Origin: Gordonia sp. 'Campus'
GTDB taxonomy: Bacteria > Actinomycetota > Actinomycetes > Mycobacteriales > Mycobacteriaceae
Direction of reading: 5' to 3'
Length of the DNA: 64,000 bases
Assembly (NCBI RefSeq): GCF_022206305.1
Contig: NZ_JAKOIW010000011.1
Coordinates: 112,563-176,562 of the forward strand
Below, piece after piece: positions 25,342 to 34,087 of the stretch. The notes below the pieces were generated by a model. The model did not search any database. It worked only from the letters and a program-made list of their open reading frames with translations, and was not told where the DNA came from. Position 1 is the first letter of the stretch. Every line of letters begins with the position of its first letter. Made by a program: the position numbers and the translations under genes.

Positions 25342-26303
25342 CGCAGGGCTCCCGTCGCGGCCACCGCTGCGGGCGCGGTACGGGCATGGGCGGCAACGGT
25401 ATCGAAGCCCTGGATACCCCCGCAGCCCCCGGCGCCGCCGACTGCCAGCGAGGATGCCGCCGCGCCGAGACGGATGGCGGCGGGCAGATCGTCGCCGAGT
25501 GCCAGGCGGGCGGCGACGGTCGCCACGAAGACATCACCCGCGCCGGTCTGGTCGACGACGGTCGGCGCGGGTACCGACGGCTGCCAGAGCGGCTCCTCGG
25601 GGACCCCGTCGCCGGAGATGTGTACCCCCGAGGCGCCGCAGGTGACCGCCACCGTCGGTACCCCCAGTTCGTGCAACGTCGTCGCCGCCGACACCGCGTC
25701 CTCGCTGTCGAGCAGTGCGCGTGTCTCGGTGGGAAACGACGGGGTGATCAGGGCGGCGTGGCGAGCGATCTCGTGCAGCAGCGCACGCGCATCGTCGACG
25801 CCGGTGAGGCGTGGGCGGTAGTTGGGGTCGTAGACGAATCGCGTGGCGCGGCGTGCGGCCTCGACCAGGGTGTCCCGGCACGACGACGAGAGGGCGCCGG
25901 TGATCCCACTGGCGACGACCGCCCCGGCCGACTCGAGGACGTCGGCGGGCAGGTCGTCGGGAGACAGCGTCGACCCGGCGGAACACGAACGCGCATAGAG
26001 GAATTGGCGCTCGCCACTCGGATCGGCGTGCTGGACGTACACCCCCTGCGAGCCTCCGCCGCGCTGCAGGAAGCGGATGTCCACGCCGAGTTCGACGAAC
26101 CGTGCGGCCACTGCTTCACCGAGCTCGTCGTCGGACACTCGTGCGATCACGGCGGTGCGCGCCCCGGCGGCCGCCGCGGCAGCCGCAGCGTTGACCACGT
26201 CGCCGGACACGTCGAGTCGGCACATGGCGCCGGCGGAGATCGGGTCGGTGGAGCTGAACTCGATCAGCGGCTCACCGAGGACGATGACGTCGTAGGTGGT
26301 CAC
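25338..26303 (-). CDS. kdgK: PfkB family sugar kinase, probable 2-keto-3-deoxygluconate kinase
   Basis: 321 residues. The PfkB signature 2 [17 protein letters not shown] near residue 230 holds the catalytic Asp; the N-terminus [13 protein letters not shown] and the [24 protein letters not shown] segment match KDG kinases. It phosphorylates 2-keto-3-deoxygluconate to KDPG, which Eda then cleaves. Residues 39-48 form a run of alanines around [11 protein letters not shown]. Overlaps of four bases at both ends show tight coupling in the operon. Confidence 0.9.
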   Translation of the reverse strand: MTTYDVIVLGEPLIEFSSTDPISAGAMCRLDVSGDVVNAAAAAAAAGARTAVIARVSDDELGEAVAARFVELGVDIRFLQRGGGSQGVYVQHADPSGERQFLYARSCSAGSTLSPDDLPADVLESAGAVVASGITGALSSSCRDTLVEAARRATRFVYDPNYRPRLTGVDDARALLHEIARHAALITPSFPTETRALLDSEDAVSAATTLHELGVPTVAVTCGASGVHISGDGVPEEPLWQPSVPAPTVVDQTGAGDVFVATVAARLALGDDLPAAIRLGAAASSLAVGGAGGCGGIQGFDTVAAHARTAPAAVAATGALR

Positions 26304-27508
26304 CAGTCATGCACCGTCCCGTCGGTCCGTCGGTTGACCGGCAAGTACTTCGGGTCGTAGGGGAATCTCTCCGCAGCCTTCTCGTCGAAGTCGACGCCGA
26401 GACCCGGTGCATCCCCGGGATGCATGAGCCCGTTGTTGAAGGTCCAGGTGGTGCCGAACACCTCACCCGCGGGATCCCGGTGACCCATGTACTCCTGCAT
26501 GCCGAAGTTCGGTACCGCCATGTCGAGGTGCAGTGCGGCGGCGAACGAGACGGGGGACAGGTCGCCCGCGCCATGCGACCCGGTGCGGACCCCGTAGAGC
26601 TCGGCGAGCGAGAAGATCTTCCGCAGGTGCGAGATGCCGCCGGCGTGCGAGACCGATGCCCGGATGTAGTCGATGAGGCGTTCGGTGATGAGGTGCTGGC
26701 AGTCCCAGATCGAGTTGAACACCTCGCCGACGGCCAGCGGCGTGGTGGTGTGCTGGCGGATGAGCCGGAACGCCTCTTGGTCCTCGGCGGGGGTGGCGTC
26801 CTCCAGCCAGAACAGCTGGAACGGCTCGATGTCGCGGCCCAGGCGCGCGGCCTGGATCGGGGTCAGCCGGTGATGGGCGTCGTGCAGCAGGTGGACGTCG
26901 TAGCCGAACCGGTCGCGCACCGCGCCGAGCATCTCCGGAACGAAGCGGAGATAGGGCCCGACCTCGAAGCGCTCCTCGTCCGGCATCGACCCGGACGCGG
27001 GTTCGTAGAGCTGGTGGCCGCGATGGACGCCGTAGCCCTTGTCGCCGCCCGGCACCGCGCACTGCGCGCGGACCGCGAGGTAGCCGCGGTCGAGGTAGCC
27101 GGCGAAGTCGTCGAGCATCTCCGGCAGCGATCCGCCGCTGGCGTGGCCGTAGACCATCACGCCGTCGCGGGCGGCGCCACCGAGGAGTTGGTAGACGGGG
27201 AGTCCCGCGGCCTTGCCCTTCAGATCCCAGAGCGCGATGTCGACGGCGGCGATGGCGGTCATGGTCACCGGACCGCGCCGCCAGTACGCCCCCTTGTAGA
27301 AGTACTGCCAGATGTCCTCGATCTGGTGCGCGTCGCGGCCGATGAGCTGGGGACACACATGATCGCGGAGATACGAGGCGACAGCGAGTTCGCGACCGTT
27401 CAGGGTGGCGTCACCCCACCCGATGAGGCCGCTGTCGGTGGTGATCTTCAGCGTCACGTAGTTGCGGCCGGGTGAGCAGACGATGACGTCGGCTCCGATG
27501 ATCTTCAT
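26300..27508 (-). CDS. manD: D-mannonate dehydratase, enolase superfamily (ManD/RspA)
   Basis: 402 residues, the ManD length. It dehydrates D-mannonate (some relatives also D-gluconate) to 2-keto-3-deoxygluconate. The Mg2+ ligands D210, E236 and E262, the base H212 (HDAHHRLTP) and the R147/Y159 pair lie at the expected positions. [11 protein letters not shown] near 311-321 and [17 protein letters not shown] near the end are family hallmarks. The residue at 314 is Ala, which I recall as linked to efficient mannonate dehydratases; not checked. The start is ATG 27508; an upstream extension would cross the operator at 27544. It is the first gene of the leftward operon. Confidence 0.94.
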   Translation of the reverse strand: MKIIGADVIVCSPGRNYVTLKITTDSGLIGWGDATLNGRELAVASYLRDHVCPQLIGRDAHQIEDIWQYFYKGAYWRRGPVTMTAIAAVDIALWDLKGKAAGLPVYQLLGGAARDGVMVYGHASGGSLPEMLDDFAGYLDRGYLAVRAQCAVPGGDKGYGVHRGHQLYEPASGSMPDEERFEVGPYLRFVPEMLGAVRDRFGYDVHLLHDAHHRLTPIQAARLGRDIEPFQLFWLEDATPAEDQEAFRLIRQHTTTPLAVGEVFNSIWDCQHLITERLIDYIRASVSHAGGISHLRKIFSLAELYGVRTGSHGAGDLSPVSFAAALHLDMAVPNFGMQEYMGHRDPAGEVFGTTWTFNNGLMHPGDAPGLGVDFDEKAAERFPYDPKYLPVNRRTDGTVHDW

Positions 27509-27543
27509 GGGGACAGTCCTCACGGGGTGGGCGTCGACAGGTA

Positions 27544-27555
27544 CTTGTATACAAG
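27544..27555. promoter_or_regulatory. GntR (FadR-type) operator between divergent units
   Basis: CTTGTATACAAG is a perfect 12-base palindrome between manD and gntR. A near-copy (CTTGTATGTAAG) lies before the transporter gene, and a half-site CTTGTATG spans the gntR start codon. This fits GntR repression of both units and of itself. Confidence 0.75.
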
Positions 27556-27603
27556 CACTGCTGAACATTCGATGTCAACGCTTCGGTGTCTAGGATCGCT
27601 TGT

Positions 27604-28323
27604 ATGGCAGCAGCGAACGGGGCCAACAGCCGGTCCAACAGACAACGCGTGTACGAGACCCTGCGACGACAGATCGTGTCCCTCGACCTGGCGCCCGGGG
27701 CGTCGCTCTCGGAGAACGAGCTGTCGGCGGCGATGTCGGTGAGCCGTACACCGGTGCGGGAGAGTCTCATTCTCCTCGCCGACGAGGGGTTGGTGCGGAT
27801 CTTCCCCAAGCTCGGGTCCTTCGTGGCGCGGATCGATCCCGGCAAGGTGGCCGACGCGCAGTTCATCCGTGAGGCCATCGAGTTGGCGTCCATCGCCGAC
27901 GCCGTGGACCGTGTCGACGACGCGATCATCGGGGGACTCCGGGCGCAGATCGCCGCTCAGCGCGAGACCTCGGATCTGAACGAGTTCTTCGGCCTCGACG
28001 AGCAGTTCCACCGGTCGCTGCTCGAGGCCGGCGGTCACGGCAGCGCGTGGCGGACGGTGGTCGGCGCCAAGGCGCACCTGGATCGTGCCAGGCGGCTGGG
28101 TCTCCTCGGGTCCAGTGCGATATCCGTGCTCATCGACGAGCACGAGGCGGTGGTCGACGGGCTCGCCGGCCACGACCTGGCCGCAGCGCAGGCAGCACTG
28201 CGCACCCATCTGCGGAAGGTGTTCACCGACATCGGGCAGATCCGCGACGCGTCGCCGGAGCTCTTCGCCGTCGAGGGCGAGGATGCACGTCCGACGAGAC
28301 GGGTCGTCTCCGCCTGGGAGTGA
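27604..28323 (+). CDS. GntR family regulator (FadR subfamily) of the hexuronate/gulonate locus
   Basis: 239 residues. The winged helix is VYETLRRQIVSLDLAPGASLSENELSAAMSVSRTPVRESL (residues about 17-56, as consecutive blocks), followed by the all-helical FCD ligand domain with the metal-binding pattern (FFGLDEQFHRSLLEAGGH, then DEHEAVVDGLAGHD). Such proteins bind sugar acids. ATG 27604 is the preferred start; a GTG at 27586 is possible. It is divergent from manD and upstream of the transporter and dehydrogenase. Confidence 0.9.
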   Translation: MAAANGANSRSNRQRVYETLRRQIVSLDLAPGASLSENELSAAMSVSRTPVRESLILLADEGLVRIFPKLGSFVARIDPGKVADAQFIREAIELASIADAVDRVDDAIIGGLRAQIAAQRETSDLNEFFGLDEQFHRSLLEAGGHGSAWRTVVGAKAHLDRARRLGLLGSSAISVLIDEHEAVVDGLAGHDLAAAQAALRTHLRKVFTDIGQIRDASPELFAVEGEDARPTRRVVSAWE

Positions 28324-28389
28324 GCAAGGAGGTCGGGGAACTGATCGGAGGTGCGGCGGCAAGTTGTTGACAAGCGATGGCTACAACAG

Positions 28390-28401
28390 CTTGTATGTAA
28401 G
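28390..28401. promoter_or_regulatory. Second GntR-type operator, upstream of the transporter
   Basis: CTTGTATGTAAG matches the palindrome at 27544-27555 in 10 of 12 bases. It lies 43 bases before the transporter start, so the transporter and dehydrogenase probably have their own regulated promoter. Confidence 0.6.
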
Positions 28402-28443
28402 TGAACGCGCTCACACCAGTTCCCTCTTCCTGGAGATCGACAC

Positions 28444-29832
28444 ATGACCCTCAACGACGCGCCGGCGGAGTCGCAGCCACGACCCGCCCAGCGCACGACC
28501 CGTGATCTGACCCGGGCCGCTGTGTCCGGCTGGCTGGGCACGGCCATGGAATTCATGGACTTCCAGCTCTACTCGCTCGCGGCTGCCATCGTCTTCAACG
28601 AGCTGTTCTTCCCCGACGTCAGCCCGGCCATCGGGCTGATCGCGGCCATGGCCACCTACGGGGTCGGTTACGTCGCCCGGTTGGCCGGTGCGATCTACTT
28701 CGGGCGCATGGGCGACCGCCTCGGTCGCAAGAAGGTCCTCTACATCACCATCGCGCTGATGGGTGGTTCCACGACCCTGATCGGCGCCCTGCCGACCCAC
28801 GCGATGATCGGTATCTGGGCACCCATCCTGCTGGTGGCGCTGCGATTGATCCAGGGGTTCGGGGCGGGCGCGGAGATCGCCGGGGCCACCACCATGCTCG
28901 CCGAGTACGCACCCGCGCCCAAGCGCGGTGTGATCGCCTCGCTGGTCTCGTTGGGGACCAACTCGGGAACCCTTGCGGCGTCCGGGATCTGGGCCATCCT
29001 CCTCGTCGTGCTCTCCGAGGAACAGTTGATGAGCTGGGGTTGGCGCCTGCCCTTCCTGCTCAGCTTCGTGCTGCTGATCTTCGCGATGTGGCTCCGTCGG
29101 AACCTCAAGGAGAGCCCCGTGTTCGAGGAACGGGCGGACGTCGTCGACGGTGTCGCGCTGTCGCGCACCGACCTCGAAGAGGCTGCGGAGGAGACCGGTT
29201 CGGGTGCTCTGACAGCGGGCTTGAAGCAGCGTAAGGGTCGCGCATTCCTGGTCGCACTGGGTCTGCGGTTCGGGCAGGCGGGCAACTCGGGTCTCGTGCA
29301 GACCTTCCTGGTGGGTTACATCGCGTCCACGCTGCTGATGGACAAGTCCGCGGCAACCACCGCCATCGTGTACGGGTCCGTCATCGGCTTCGCGACCATT
29401 CCGATCGTCGGCCTGCTCGGCGACCGCTTCGGACGCCGCCCGGTCTATACCGCGCTCACGGTCCTCACCATGCTCCTGGCTTTCCCGATCATGCTCGGCA
29501 TCACCAGCGGCAGCACGGTCTGGATGACGATCTCACTCGTGCTGGCACTCAACGTCGGCGTGCTCGGACTGTTCTCTCTCGAGAGTGTCACCATGGCCGA
29601 ACTTTTCGGTGCCCGAACACGATTCACCCAGCTCGCGCTGGCGAAGGAGATCGGTGGCATCCTGGCCACGGCCATCGGACCGGTGATCGCCGCGGGCCTG
29701 ACCGCCGCCACCGGGAGCTGGTGGCCCATCGCGGTGATGCTCATCGTCTACTCGGCCATCACATTGGTGTCCATCCGACTCGCGCCGGAGACCCGCGGTC
29801 GCGACCTCGTCGAACTGGAGGACGCGCTGTGA
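28444..29832 (+). CDS. MFS transporter, metabolite:H+ symporter (MHS) type
   Basis: 462 residues, 12 helices. The N-terminal SGWLGTAMEFMDFQLYSLAAAIVFNELFFP and GRMGDRLGRKKVLYITI are MHS-family hallmarks (shikimate, proline/betaine and citrate-type uptake systems). A long central cytoplasmic loop (about 215-265) is acidic. It probably brings in the sugar acid degraded by the linked enzymes. Its stop overlaps the GTG start of the dehydrogenase by four bases. Confidence 0.88.
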   Translation: MTLNDAPAESQPRPAQRTTRDLTRAAVSGWLGTAMEFMDFQLYSLAAAIVFNELFFPDVSPAIGLIAAMATYGVGYVARLAGAIYFGRMGDRLGRKKVLYITIALMGGSTTLIGALPTHAMIGIWAPILLVALRLIQGFGAGAEIAGATTMLAEYAPAPKRGVIASLVSLGTNSGTLAASGIWAILLVVLSEEQLMSWGWRLPFLLSFVLLIFAMWLRRNLKESPVFEERADVVDGVALSRTDLEEAAEETGSGALTAGLKQRKGRAFLVALGLRFGQAGNSGLVQTFLVGYIASTLLMDKSAATTAIVYGSVIGFATIPIVGLLGDRFGRRPVYTALTVLTMLLAFPIMLGITSGSTVWMTISLVLALNVGVLGLFSLESVTMAELFGARTRFTQLALAKEIGGILATAIGPVIAAGLTAATGSWWPIAVMLIVYSAITLVSIRLAPETRGRDLVELEDAL

Positions 29833-30815
29833 AGGCGGTCGTCGTCCACGCCGCCGACGACCTGCGTATCGACGAGCTCCCCGATCCGGAACCCGCGGCC
29901 GACGAGGTCGTGGTGGCGATGGAGTGGGGCGGGCTGTGCGGCTCGGACATCGCGTACTGGCGCAACGGGATGTCGGGCACGGCCGTCCTCAAGTGGCCGC
30001 TCGTCCTCGGTCACGAGGTCGCCGGGCGGGTCGTGCGGACCGGACGTGACGTGTCCGGGATCGCGATCGGCCAACCGGTGACGGTGCACCCGGCGACGCC
30101 GAACGGCGGGTACTTCGGTTCCGCGGCACTCGACCCGCACACCGACGGCGGATTCAGCGAGTTCCGTGCCGTCCGTGCCGATCAGCTCCGCCCGCTGCCG
30201 GACGGCGTCAGCACGCGCGACGCTGCGCTCGCAGAGCCGCTCGCGGTGGCGATGCACGCGGTGAACCGTGCGGGCGACGTGGCCGGTCGCGACGTGCTCG
30301 TCAACGGTGCCGGACCGATCGGATCGCTGGTGATCGCCGCACTCCGACATGCGGGCGCGGCTTCGGTCACCGCCGCGGACGTCAACACCGCGGCACTGCG
30401 GATCGCTCGCGAGCTCGGCGCCGCCGAGACCGTCGACCTCTCCGCGGGTGAGGAACTGCCCACCGGATTCGACCTTGCGTTCGAGGCATCCGGCGCCACC
30501 GTCGCGATCGGTGGACTGCAGCATGCACTCGCGCGCGGCGCCACCCTGGTTCAGGTGGGCAACCTCCCCGGCGCGCCGGCACCATTCGCCCTGGGGGATC
30601 TCGTGACCCGCGAGATCACCTGGATCGGTTCCTATCGATTCGACGACGAGATCACCGATGCTGTTGCGGCACTGCGTGATGGCCTGGACGTCAGTCCGCT
30701 GATCACCCACACCTTCGATATCGACGACGCCGCCCGCGCGGTGGCGACGGCGGCCGATCGCACGAGCGGCAGTGGCAAGGTCCTGATCGCCCTGTCGGCG
30801 GGCGCCCCGTCGTAG
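29829..30815 (+). CDS. Zinc-type alcohol dehydrogenase, L-idonate/L-gulonate 5-dehydrogenase-like, lacking the structural-zinc lobe
   Basis: 328 residues of the MDR family. The catalytic zinc ligands C37 (GGLCGSD) and H62-E63 (LGHEVAGRV) are present and the NAD fold begins VLVNGAGPIGSLVI near 156. FFGSA-like YFGSAALDPHTDGGFSEF and FAEPLAVA-like LAEPLAVAMHAV match IdnD/RspB. The usual four-cysteine structural-zinc loop is missing: VHPATP runs straight into NGGYFGSAA (residues 87-100), making it about 16 residues short. With ManD and a UxuB-like enzyme, oxidation of L-gulonate to D-fructuronate is the best guess; L-idonate is the alternative. The GTG start overlaps the transporter stop by four bases. 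Confidence 0.85.
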   Translation: MKAVVVHAADDLRIDELPDPEPAADEVVVAMEWGGLCGSDIAYWRNGMSGTAVLKWPLVLGHEVAGRVVRTGRDVSGIAIGQPVTVHPATPNGGYFGSAALDPHTDGGFSEFRAVRADQLRPLPDGVSTRDAALAEPLAVAMHAVNRAGDVAGRDVLVNGAGPIGSLVIAALRHAGAASVTAADVNTAALRIARELGAAETVDLSAGEELPTGFDLAFEASGATVAIGGLQHALARGATLVQVGNLPGAPAPFALGDLVTREITWIGSYRFDDEITDAVAALRDGLDVSPLITHTFDIDDAARAVATAADRTSGSGKVLIALSAGAPS

Positions 30816-30848
30816 GTGCATCCTGTCGCCGACTTTCGGTTGCGGGGT

Positions 30849-32435
30849 TCAGTAGGTGGCCCACTCGCCCTGTGCGTACCGCAGTATCCGGGGGTCCATG
30901 AGGGTCGACGGCGGTAGCTCGATGGGCTGCCGGTCGAGCGGGAACACCGTTGCGGCGGTGAGCTGTTCGGGACTGAGGAAGCGTAGCGGCCGGGGTGCGT
31001 CGACAGTCGGGGCGACGGGGCCCGCCGCGCCGGCGAGGTGGAAACCCCAGTCGCCGAAGGCGGGTACGTCGACGTGGTAGGGCGTCGCAGTCAGCCCGGC
31101 GGCACGCAGAGTGGATGCGATGCACCAAAACGACTTCGGTGCGAAGTACGGTGACCCGGCCTGCACGACGGTGCGGCCGCCGGGGGCCAGGTGCGCGCGC
31201 ACGAGGGTGTAGAACTCGGTGGAATACAGCTTGGCGGTGGCCGAGTCGTCGGGGTCCGGCATGTCGACGATGATGACGTCGAAACGTCGATCGGTGCCGC
31301 GGAGCCAGGTGAACGCGTCGGCGGCGACGACGTCGGCCCGCGGGTCGGTCATGGAGCCGCGGTTGAGCGCGACGAGGCGTTCGTCCTCGCGGGCCAGGCG
31401 GATCATCTCCGGATCGAGTTCGACGAGGGTGACCTGCCCGGCGTCGGGGTAGGTGAGGACTTCGCGTAACGCGAGGCCGTCGCCACCGCCCAGGACCAGC
31501 ACCGACCGGTGCGGGCCCGCCATCGCCGGGTGTACCAGCGCCTCGTGGTAGCGATGTTCGTCGGCGGAGGCGAACTGGAGGTCTCCGTTGAGGTAGAGCC
31601 GGGTGTCGACGCCTGCGCCGCTGCGGTTCTCGGTGATGACGATGTCCTGGTAGGCGCTGCGTTCGGCGGCGACGATCGGGTCGCGGTACAGGGCCTGCCT
31701 CGCGGTGACCTCGAACCGGGACGAGAGCAGCAGTCCGGCGATCAGGGCCGCGACCACCGCGACCGCCGCCGCGGACAGGGCAATGAGTCGGGTACGGCTC
31801 AAGGACCTGCGGAAGATCACGAAGACGAGGAAGCATCCCGCGGCTGCGTTGACGAGTCCGACGACGAGCGCGCCGCGCAACTGGCCGAAGACGGGCAGCA
31901 GCAGGAAGGGAAAGCAGAGGCCACCGATCAGTGCGCCGATGTAGTCGACGGCGAACATGTCCGCGACCGCCGACCCGGCTTCCTGGCGTCGGATGCGTTG
32001 CAACAGAACCATCAGCAGCGGGATCTCGGCGCCGATGAGGAGTCCGAGTACGAAGGCCACCACGATCAGCGCCGGGGTGTACAGCTCGAGGTAGGCGAAT
32101 GCGGCGTAGAGGGCCATCACCGAAAGTCCGCCGATGAGCGCGAGCAGCAGCTCGATGATCGCAAACGAGGTGATCGACTGCGGCTGCAGCGGTTTCGCGG
32201 CGAGCGAGCCCACCCCCATGGCGAAAACCATGACCGCGAGCACGATCGACGCCTGGGTTGCGGTGTTGCCGATCAGGAACGATCCGAGCGACACCAGTGC
32301 CAGCTCGTATACGAGACCACAGGCGGCGCAGACGAACACAACGGCCAGAAGCGCCGTCCGCGCGAAACGGGGACGCTCGGCCAGGGTGTCGGTGGAGAGG
32401 TCGCCGACCGGTGGTGCGGAGTCGTCGACGGTCAC
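30849..32435 (-). CDS. Membrane-embedded spermidine-synthase-like protein
   Basis: About 528 residues. The N-terminal half has seven hydrophobic helices (about 30-255). The C-terminal half is a SpeE-type aminopropyltransferase fold: VLVLGGGDGLALREVLTYP, VELDPEMIRLARED, ADAFTWLRGTDRRFDVIIVDMPDPDDSATAKLYSTEFY. The polyamine-site Asp in DMPDPDD is kept, so catalysis is possible. I place the start at GTG 32435, 23 bases after the DUF350 stop; no clear ribosome site supports it. It is last in the cassette with DUF350, DUF4247, DUF2617 and DUF4178 genes, a conserved but poorly understood grouping. Confidence 0.85.
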   Translation of the reverse strand: MTVDDSAPPVGDLSTDTLAERPRFARTALLAVVFVCAACGLVYELALVSLGSFLIGNTATQASIVLAVMVFAMGVGSLAAKPLQPQSITSFAIIELLLALIGGLSVMALYAAFAYLELYTPALIVVAFVLGLLIGAEIPLLMVLLQRIRRQEAGSAVADMFAVDYIGALIGGLCFPFLLLPVFGQLRGALVVGLVNAAAGCFLVFVIFRRSLSRTRLIALSAAAVAVVAALIAGLLLSSRFEVTARQALYRDPIVAAERSAYQDIVITENRSGAGVDTRLYLNGDLQFASADEHRYHEALVHPAMAGPHRSVLVLGGGDGLALREVLTYPDAGQVTLVELDPEMIRLAREDERLVALNRGSMTDPRADVVAADAFTWLRGTDRRFDVIIVDMPDPDDSATAKLYSTEFYTLVRAHLAPGGRTVVQAGSPYFAPKSFWCIASTLRAAGLTATPYHVDVPAFGDWGFHLAGAAGPVAPTVDAPRPLRFLSPEQLTAATVFPLDRQPIELPPSTLMDPRILRYAQGEWATY

Positions 32436-32457
32436 GGTCGGGCGGGGGAGTGCGACG

Positions 32458-32883
32458 TCACAGGATGGAAGCGGCGACGATGATCGAGACGCCCACGTGC
32501 GCGACGGCCTGGACCCAGACGGCGGGATGGCTCTCCGGATGGACGAGCAATTCACCGAGCTTGCCGGGGGTCAGTACATCGATGACGAGGAAGGTCACGC
32601 CCATCACGACGAGGCCGATCGCCGAGTACACGATGGTGTAGGTGAGGCCTTCGACGAGGCGTCCCTCGCTCGCGACGATCGCCGCGGTGACGATGACGGC
32701 CACCGCGAGCAGGTTGGAGCCCACAAGGATTCCCGCGTTGCGGTTGCGGTCGGTCCACAGTTGGTGACGCAGCTTCCCGGGGGTGAGCAGGTCGAGGATC
32801 GCGAACGACACGATCATCAGGATCACGCCGACACCGGCGTAGGCGCCTGCTGCGTAGGCGTTCTCGGCGATATCAGCGAGCAT
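32458..32883 (-). CDS. DUF350 family membrane protein (in SpeE cassette)
   Basis: 141 residues with four helices in two like halves, carrying AILDLLTPGKL and VIDVLTPGKL. The start is ATG 32883 because GGAG lies six bases before it; the in-frame ATG at 32889 abuts the ribosome site. It is homologous to the DUF350 protein at 5572-6042. It is co-transcribed with DUF4247 upstream and the SpeE-like gene downstream. DUF350 proteins also occur as small subunits beside membrane polyamine-type enzymes, but the role is unknown. Confidence 0.87.
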   Translation of the reverse strand: MLADIAENAYAAGAYAGVGVILMIVSFAILDLLTPGKLRHQLWTDRNRNAGILVGSNLLAVAVIVTAAIVASEGRLVEGLTYTIVYSAIGLVVMGVTFLVIDVLTPGKLGELLVHPESHPAVWVQAVAHVGVSIIVAASIL

Positions 32884-32940
32884 GGTCATCTCCGTGGGTA
32901 GTTCGGACGTGATCGGATTCGGATGCCGGACCGGTCGGTG

Positions 32941-33477
32941 TCATTTGCCGCCACCGCCGCTTCCGCCGCCGCGGTAGCCGCTGCCGCCGCCGGCATATCG
33001 GGGAGTCGGGACCCAGAAGACGCCGACGTAGCTGTGGTAGTGGTTGTAGCCCGACCGATAGTCGCGGCTGAGCATGACGCGGGTCTTGTCCGCGCCGTAC
33101 GGGAACAGGCCGACGAGGTAGTCGGGATACTGCAGGAACTGGGACCCCGAGACGTTGCCCGCACCGGCGGCGCCGCCTCGCTGGTCGGTGGGGCGCTCCG
33201 CGTCTCGGATCTCTGCGGCCACCTGTGACGGATTGCCGTCGGCGATGTAGGCATCCACGTCGCCCTCGTCGAGCGCGGTGTCCCGCTCGTAGTTCTGCGA
33301 GATGTAGCTGCGCGCCGAACCCCCGATGCCCCCCCCGCCGAGGGCGCGGGCGCCGCACGCGCCGACGAGCGCGAAGATCGTGATGACGACGATCACCCCG
33401 ATGATGATGTTGCGGATCTTGTTGAGCCGGCGCCGAGGATCGGGCGGCGGTCCGCCCGGCGGCGGCTGCTCGGTCAT
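32941..33477 (-). CDS. DUF4247 family protein
   Basis: 178 residues: a Pro-rich start, one membrane helix (about 22-42) with Cys41 near its end, then an exported domain GSARSYISQNYERDTALDEGD with FLQYPDYLVGLFPYGADKTRVMLSRDYRSGYNHY. The C-terminus is a Gly/Ser-rich tail (YAGGGSGYRGGGSGGGGK). VGACG could be a lipobox-like end, though an anchor helix is equally likely. The start overlaps the DUF2617 stop by four bases. Function unknown; a constant member of this cassette. Confidence 0.84.
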   Translation of the reverse strand: MTEQPPPGGPPPDPRRRLNKIRNIIIGVIVVITIFALVGACGARALGGGGIGGSARSYISQNYERDTALDEGDVDAYIADGNPSQVAAEIRDAERPTDQRGGAAGAGNVSGSQFLQYPDYLVGLFPYGADKTRVMLSRDYRSGYNHYHSYVGVFWVPTPRYAGGGSGYRGGGSGGGGK

Positions 33478-34022
33478 GGCCGGGCCACCGGGCCGCGGTC
33501 GATGCGGCTGGAGGTGACCACCACTTCACCGGCTTGCGGATAGGTGTGCCACGTGTGCCAGGAGATCATGTCCTCCGATGACTCCGACACGATCGCGGTG
33601 ACGGCCTGCGGTTCGCCCGGGAACCTGCCCATCACGCACGGATGCCCGGTGGCCATTTGTTCGGAGACCCGGACGGTGAGCTGTTCGATCAACGCGGCCA
33701 ACTGATCCGGCGTGATCGATTCCACGCGCGAACTGAAGTAGTAACCGCTCTCCTGGAAGCTCTCCGGCAGAGCCGAGGTGACATCGGGAAGGCAGGCGAC
33801 GGTCTCCAGGATGCGCTGCGCGCCGTCCTCGACGAGCACCTGATGGCTCGCGCCGAGGAGTCGTACCGAGACCGTGATGCCGTCGATCTCGGCGTCCTCC
33901 TGGGCCAGCGGCTCCTGCAGGGGCGCGCTGAGTGAGAAACCGAGCTGGGCGGCGCTGGTGTCGGCGTAGGCGACGGCCAGTTGCGCCGTCGGGTCACCGG
34001 GGTGTTCGAACTGATCTGTCAT
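33474..34022 (-). CDS. DUF2617 family protein
   Basis: 182 residues, soluble, no signal peptide. Recognised by LAVAYADTSAAQLGFSLSAP, ASHQVLVEDGAQRILETVACLP and the C-terminal ISWHTWHTYPQAGEVVVTSSRI. WHTWHTYP is the most striking motif and may form a ligand site. It overlaps DUF4247 by four bases and follows DUF4178 by 65 bases. No enzyme activity is known for the family. Confidence 0.85.
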   Translation of the reverse strand: MTDQFEHPGDPTAQLAVAYADTSAAQLGFSLSAPLQEPLAQEDAEIDGITVSVRLLGASHQVLVEDGAQRILETVACLPDVTSALPESFQESGYYFSSRVESITPDQLAALIEQLTVRVSEQMATGHPCVMGRFPGEPQAVTAIVSESSEDMISWHTWHTYPQAGEVVVTSSRIDRGPVARP

Positions 34023-34087
34023 GCGTGTGCAAAGTCTCCGTGCTCAGGACGTCTCGGTCGGGACGGCGTCGAAGGTGAACGTCGTGC

